From assembly GCA_020025825.1 (NCBI GenBank), contig JAHHRL010000006.1:1-64000 (forward strand): 64,000 nt of DNA, in the 5' to 3' direction. The notes below the pieces were generated by a model. The model saw only the letters and a program-made list of their open reading frames with translations. It had not been told where the DNA came from and did not search any database. The translations under genes and the position numbers were made by a program. Of this stretch, positions 60,190-64,000 are shown piece after piece; the first letter of the stretch is position 1; every line of letters starts with the position of its first letter. Origin of the DNA: Faecalibacterium sp. GTDB taxonomy: Bacteria > Bacillota > Clostridia > Oscillospirales > Ruminococcaceae.

Positions 60190-61901
60190 AAAAGCTGCGT
60201 TCACGTTCTTTCCGTAAAAGGCTGTTTATGGCATTTTTGTTAGTTTCTCTGGTGCCTATGTTGTTGTGTACCTTGTTGCTTGTGCAAATTGTGCGGATGC
60301 GTGTGGAACAAAGTGCGCAGCAGGAGGCAGAGCATAGTCTGGCTAATGTCGTTGATTCCATGGATACAGTCACAGCATCTTTTATACAGGCGGCAAATAC
60401 ATTACAAAAGGACCCTGTTATCATAAAAGCATTGGATGACCACGATTTTAATATTGAGGTTTATGATAAACTGTTTAGTGCCAGCGAGGAGCTGCGGACT
60501 TATGCACGATTTGACCTTTACGATATGCAGGGAAAACGATTGTATTCCACCAAAAAGCAATCGGCCGCAGGTGCATCGGATGTAAATTGGGGAATACTGC
60601 ATTCCGTAAATGAAAATGCCGGTAAATTTACTTTTGTCGCAAACGGTTATAGCAGCATAGCAGATAAACCACTGCTGCAAGGCGCCGCTACGATACAAAA
60701 AGGGGAAAAACCTGTAGGTTATTTGGTTATCAGCATTGACAAAAGTGGATTTCAAAGATTGTTTGAAAATGAATACGGCACGCAAAACGAACTTTTGGTT
60801 TTGAACAAGTATTGGCGTCCGGTTTATTGCAGTCAGTCGGTAATGGCTGGTAACCTTGCAGTGGAACTGCGGCAAAAGGTATTGGAAGGTGCGGTATTTG
60901 ATAAAAAGGATGATTTCTTTTATCGCGTCGCTTTTCAAAAATCCACAGGGCTGTATTTTGTATTGCAGCAGCCACGAGTATTCAGCCAAAGCACATTAAG
61001 GTTAATTTATACTGCAAGCTTTGCCATCGCACTGGTTTGCGTAGCAATCTCTGTTTTTGTAAGCTTTAAGCTGAGTAAGCAGATGTTCCGTCCGATTCAA
61101 GAACTGCAAAGCGCAATCCATGAGGTGGAACAAAACAATTTGGACGTTCAGGTTTGCAATATTGAAAAAGACGAATTAGGCAGGCTGGCACAGCAATTTA
61201 ACGAGATGGTAATAGCGCTGAAATACAATCAGCGGCAGCTGGTCGAAAATCAAACCGCATTGAACGAAGCGCAAATCCGAATGCTGCAAGCGCAGTTAAA
61301 TCCGCATTTTTTGTGTAATACACTAGATACCATGAAGTGGATTAGCAAGATAAACCGTGTACCGCAAGTTGCTTTAATGGCTACAAATCTGGCGGATATT
61401 TTGCGGTTTTGTATCTCGCCGGAGCAGTTTGTCACACTAGATAAAGAGCTTGACTTGTTGCAGCGCTATATTGAAATACAGCAGATTCGCCTTTCCAATA
61501 AGCTGGAGATAAAGCTGGATATCCCGGCGGAGCTGTATCAGTGTGTTGTTCCTAAAATGATGTTGCAGCCCATTGTAGAAAATGCAATTCTCCATGGTTT
61601 AGAAGGTACAGAAAATGGATGTATTTGCGTTAAGGCAGAACGACAGGATGAAAACCTGTTACGTATTACAGTAGCGGATAATGGAAAAGGATTGCCGCAG
61701 GAAATGTTAGGTAAATATGCGAGCGAAAAATGCAGGCAGCAGCAAACGCACAGACATTTGGGACTATATAATGTGGATACTATTTTGCAAAAGCATTATG
61801 GTGCGCAGTTTGGCTTATACCTGAGTAATGCAGCACAGGGGCAAGGCGCTGTTATAACAGCTATCCTGCCTATCCATAGAAAGGGGACTGAACAGTGTTA
61901 A
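60186..61901 (+). CDS. YesM-type sensor histidine kinase
   Basis: A 571-residue kinase. A first helix (LFMAFLLVSLVPMLLCTLLL) is followed by an extracytoplasmic sensor region of about 220 residues, a second helix (TASFAIALVCVAISVFVSF), a HAMP domain (MFRPIQELQSAIHEVEQNNL), the motif QLNPHFLCNTLDTMKW with His near residue 373, and an HATPase domain (VENAILHGLEG, VADNGKGLP). It is translationally coupled to the binding-protein gene before it and overlaps the regulator gene by seven bases. It probably controls the divergent ferric-type transporter. Confidence 0.92.
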   Translation: MKKLRSRSFRKRLFMAFLLVSLVPMLLCTLLLVQIVRMRVEQSAQQEAEHSLANVVDSMDTVTASFIQAANTLQKDPVIIKALDDHDFNIEVYDKLFSASEELRTYARFDLYDMQGKRLYSTKKQSAAGASDVNWGILHSVNENAGKFTFVANGYSSIADKPLLQGAATIQKGEKPVGYLVISIDKSGFQRLFENEYGTQNELLVLNKYWRPVYCSQSVMAGNLAVELRQKVLEGAVFDKKDDFFYRVAFQKSTGLYFVLQQPRVFSQSTLRLIYTASFAIALVCVAISVFVSFKLSKQMFRPIQELQSAIHEVEQNNLDVQVCNIEKDELGRLAQQFNEMVIALKYNQRQLVENQTALNEAQIRMLQAQLNPHFLCNTLDTMKWISKINRVPQVALMATNLADILRFCISPEQFVTLDKELDLLQRYIEIQQIRLSNKLEIKLDIPAELYQCVVPKMMLQPIVENAILHGLEGTENGCICVKAERQDENLLRITVADNGKGLPQEMLGKYASEKCRQQQTHRHLGLYNVDTILQKHYGAQFGLYLSNAAQGQGAVITAILPIHRKGTEQC

Positions 61902-62647
61902 AGGTCTTGGTTGTAGAAGATGAAGAAATGATTCGCAAAGGCATTGTTCTGGCAGTTGATTGGGCGGCTCTGGATTGTATGGTTGTTGGCGAGGCCGCAA
62001 ACGGAGAGGAAGGGCTGGCGGCAGCCCAGCGATTAGAACCTTCGCTGATTATAACGGATTTGAAGATGCCTAAAATGGACGGCTTGGAGATGATTCGGCA
62101 ATTGCGGGAGAAAGGAAACAACGCATACGTAATTATCTTAACGGCCTACGACAGCTTTAGTTATGCACAGACAGCGATACGTTTAGGCGCTGTAGATTTT
62201 CTGCTAAAACCTTTCCATGATGGAGAACTGGAACAGGCTGTTATGGCACTGCGCCAGCGGATGGAGGAGAAAAAGAAAGTTAGCACAGAAACTTGGGCAC
62301 CTGACACAGGCCTGAAAAAAGGCGATAAGAGTAAGTATGTTTTGCAGGCTATGGATTATATTGGTGAACACTATGCCAACCCAAACATCAGCGTTGGAGA
62401 GATTGCAGAAAATCTGGGAATCAGTGAGGGACACTTAAGCCACTTGTTTAAGAAAGAAACGGACGATACCTTGCTGCATTATTTAACAAGGTACCGTATC
62501 CATAAGGCAATGGAGCTTTTGAAAGATTGCCGTCTGCGTGTATACGAGGTTGCAGAGCAAGTGGGTTATAGGGATATTACCTATTTTTCTGCTACATTTA
62601 AGAAGATGGTAGGCGTTAGTCCTTCGGAATATCAAGATATAAGTTAA
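61895..62647 (+). CDS. response regulator (REC-AraC)
   Basis: A 250-residue regulator. The receiver domain begins VLKVLVVEDEEMIRKG; the phosphorylated Asp is in IITDLKMPKMDG and the Lys in FLLKPFHD. It is joined by a short linker to an AraC-type DNA-binding domain (GEIAENLGISEGHLSHLFKK, and VAEQVGYRDITYFSATFKK). It lacks the long middle region of the first YesN-type protein. The GTG start overlaps the kinase stop. The likely target is the divergent transporter promoter. A terminator follows at once. Confidence 0.92.
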   Translation: MLKVLVVEDEEMIRKGIVLAVDWAALDCMVVGEAANGEEGLAAAQRLEPSLIITDLKMPKMDGLEMIRQLREKGNNAYVIILTAYDSFSYAQTAIRLGAVDFLLKPFHDGELEQAVMALRQRMEEKKKVSTETWAPDTGLKKGDKSKYVLQAMDYIGEHYANPNISVGEIAENLGISEGHLSHLFKKETDDTLLHYLTRYRIHKAMELLKDCRLRVYEVAEQVGYRDITYFSATFKKMVGVSPSEYQDIS

Positions 62648-62652
62648 AAAAC

Positions 62653-62693
62653 AAAAAAGCATTGCAAAGGAGTACCTTTGCAATGCTTTTTTA
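62653..62693 (+). terminator. terminator after the response regulator gene
   Basis: AAAAAAGCATTGCAAAGG pairs perfectly with CCTTTGCAATGCTTTTTT around AGTA. Confidence 0.95.
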
Positions 62694-62796
62694 TATAGAC
62701 TGAGCAATGAGCAACCGAGCTTTTGATAAAAAAAGCTGAAAAAGCGTCAGGAGTGTGAGGAGAACGCATATAACTATACGAAGGGAGGAGATTTTT

Positions 62797-63483
62797 ATGT
62801 TAGAGTTGTTGCGATTTTTTGCCACAAAGTTTTTGTATTTTGCATTGCATTTAGATGCAGGGAGCTTTCCACGGCCGCTTACAGCACAAGAGGAGCATGC
62901 GGCGTTTTTGGAACTGGGAAAAGGTGATAAAAAAGCACGGGATAAGCTGATTCAGCATAATTTGCGATTAGTGGCGCATATCACGAAAAAATACTATGCG
63001 GCACCGGGCGACCAAGAAGATTTGGTTAGCATTGGTACAATTGGCTTAATTAAAGCGGTGGATACCTTTGATTATAACCGAAAGGCTCGCTTTTCCACTT
63101 ATGCCAGCAAATGCATAGAAAATGAAATACGTATGCATTTACGTAGAGTGCGTCGTGACCCGGATGCTATTTCTTTGCAGGACCACATAGAAACCGGTAA
63201 AGATGGTGCAGCCTTGCAAATCCAGGATGCAATCCCGGATGACGTTTGCATGGAAAGAGATTGTGAGCAGCGTGAAGATGTTTTACTTTTGCATAAGGGA
63301 ATTGATATGCTGAGCGGACGAGAACGGCAAATTATTTTGCTGCGATATGGCTTAGCTGGGCAGCCACCTATGACACAACAGCAAGTGGCTGACCTCTTAA
63401 ATATAAGCCGCAGCTATGTATCAAGACTGGAAACAAAGACGCTTTCCTATTTACATCAAACTATGGAAAACCAGGAGTTGTAA
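62797..63483 (+). CDS. sigK: SigK-type RNA polymerase sigma factor
   Basis: A 228-residue sigma-70-family factor like sporulation SigK. The N-terminus (LELLRFFATKFLYFALHLD) is hydrophobic and sits just before SFPRPLTAQEE, at the position of the pro-sequence that is cut from pro-SigK. Region 2 is clear (HNLRLVAHITKKYY, DLVSIGTIGLIKAVDTFDY, KARFSTYASKCIENEIRMHL), and region 4 has a helix-turn-helix (TQQQVADLLNISRSYVSRLE). AGGGAGGAG precedes the ATG at 62797. In spore formers it drives late mother-cell genes; whether this organism sporulates is not shown here. Confidence 0.88.
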   Translation: MLELLRFFATKFLYFALHLDAGSFPRPLTAQEEHAAFLELGKGDKKARDKLIQHNLRLVAHITKKYYAAPGDQEDLVSIGTIGLIKAVDTFDYNRKARFSTYASKCIENEIRMHLRRVRRDPDAISLQDHIETGKDGAALQIQDAIPDDVCMERDCEQREDVLLLHKGIDMLSGRERQIILLRYGLAGQPPMTQQQVADLLNISRSYVSRLETKTLSYLHQTMENQEL

Positions 63484-63651
63484 TAATAGCAAGGAAAAAA
63501 TAATGTGAATGTGTAACATTGATAGGAGATAGAAGATATAGCGGATGAAGAAAAAGGATAAGAAGTAAATAGGAAAAACTAAAGATTTTATAGAAACGCA
63601 GATTCAAATCGCTAAGAGCGGCAAGCATAATCAAACAGAAGGGGGAGTTTG

Positions 63652-64000
63652 GTGTTTGAAAAAGTAGTTGATACATCACGGTATCAGGGAAACATTGATT
63701 GGGAAAAAGTAAAAGCGGATGGTGTACAGGCCACGATGCTGAAGACGGTTTCTACCAATAAAGAGTTTGGAGGTTTATATATTGACCCGGTTTTTGAGCG
63801 CAATTATGCGGAATGCAAGAGACTGAAAATTCCTGTGGGTGCTTATTATTATACCTATGCACAAACACGGCAACAGGCAGATAAAGAGCTGGCATTATTG
63901 AGTAAAGCACTGAAAGGAAAGAGCTTTGAAATGCCAATTGCAGTAGATGTAGAGGACAATACATTAAAAGCGTTGAGTAAGCAATCATTAACTGATTTAG
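63652..64000 (+). CDS. GH25 muramidase, 3' end beyond the window
   Basis: The first 116 residues of a GH25 (lysozyme, Cellosyl/phage-endolysin type) enzyme that cuts peptidoglycan between MurNAc and GlcNAc. Visible family features are VVDTSRYQGNIDWEKVKADG, IPVGAYYYTYAQT, and PIAVDVEDN carrying the catalytic acidic residues. There is no signal peptide, as in phage endolysins that need a holin. GGGGGAG precedes the GTG start. The intergenic 63484-63651 shows no other gene. It could be a spore-cortex or phage-derived lysin; no holin is visible in the window. Confidence 0.85.
   Translation, partial: MFEKVVDTSRYQGNIDWEKVKADGVQATMLKTVSTNKEFGGLYIDPVFERNYAECKRLKIPVGAYYYTYAQTRQQADKELALLSKALKGKSFEMPIAVDVEDNTLKALSKQSLTDL

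Noticed and set aside
1..64000. CRISPR arrays, tRNA or rRNA genes
   Set aside because: No regularly spaced repeats and no recognisable RNA gene sequence were seen.

Overview
The window looks like the chromosome of a gut Firmicute of the Oscillospiraceae/Ruminococcaceae type (Faecalibacterium/Gemmiger/Subdoligranulum-like). This is inferred from strong AGGAGG-type ribosome sites, YesM/YesN-type two-component systems, a SigK-type sigma factor, CsoR/CopA copper control, many lipoprotein substrate-binding proteins and few-gene operons ended by strong hairpin terminators. I see no rRNA, tRNA or CRISPR array and no intact insertion sequence.

Layout. 1-3.4 kb: end of an unidentified gene, aspS, and a polysaccharide-flippase-like membrane protein. 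3.5-15.9 kb: a compact phage-derived block. A divergent XRE repressor faces a promoter overlapped by repeated TAACTTGA half-sites, which drives one operon of small ORFs, TerL, P22-type portal, a Prp-type cysteine protease, scaffold, N4-gp56-type major capsid protein, connector-like proteins, tail/fibre proteins and a coiled-coil virion protein. No integrase, replication or lysis gene lies beside it. 16-18.3 kb: a trigger-factor-like chaperone and a multi-cluster ferredoxin. 18.7-24.8 kb: a complete oligopeptide ABC transporter (oppABCDF-like). 24.9-27.4 kb: glycosyltransferase, unknown protein, ribonuclease Z. 27.5-32.2 kb: GH13 amylase (minus), then glgB, cutC and a nitroreductase. 32.3-44.5 kb: a glycan-utilisation locus with a Gfo/Idh/MocA oxidoreductase, a GH123-like (DUF4091) enzyme, a GH110-like beta-helix enzyme and two sugar ABC permeases on the minus strand, and a divergent sugar-binding lipoprotein plus YesM/YesN pair on the plus strand. 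44.6-46.3 kb: a PutP-like Na+ symporter behind an attenuator-like leader. 46.5-49.4 kb: csoR-copA with a CopZ-like domain fused in frame. 49.6-50.7 kb: Fur/Zur-type regulator and lipoprotein. 51-53.3 kb: two FMN-binding lipoproteins, the second fused to a fumarate-reductase-like FAD domain. 53.5-62.7 kb: Nudix hydrolase, a ferric-type ABC transporter (minus), and a divergent binding-protein/sensor/regulator triplet. 62.8-64 kb: SigK-like sigma factor and the start of a GH25 muramidase.

How the genes work together. The strongest unusual system is in the phage block. The putative protease carries the His-Asp-Cys pattern of Prp, the enzyme that trims ribosomal protein L27, and the next two genes, scaffold and capsid, each carry an L27-like LQ(W/Y)FA(E) site near the N-terminus. 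This suggests a self-contained Prp-based capsid maturation circuit. Because the block has its own repressor but no integration, replication or neighbouring lysis genes, it may be a domesticated or gene-transfer-agent-like particle, although a decayed prophage is equally possible from sequence alone. The 32-44 kb locus looks like uptake and cleavage of galactose/GalNAc-containing host glycans under one two-component system. copA appears able to make both a pump with a C-terminal metal-binding domain and a free CopZ-like chaperone from an internal start.

All family assignments are by eye from motifs. No database search was run. Starts were chosen from ribosome-binding sites and may be off by a few codons.
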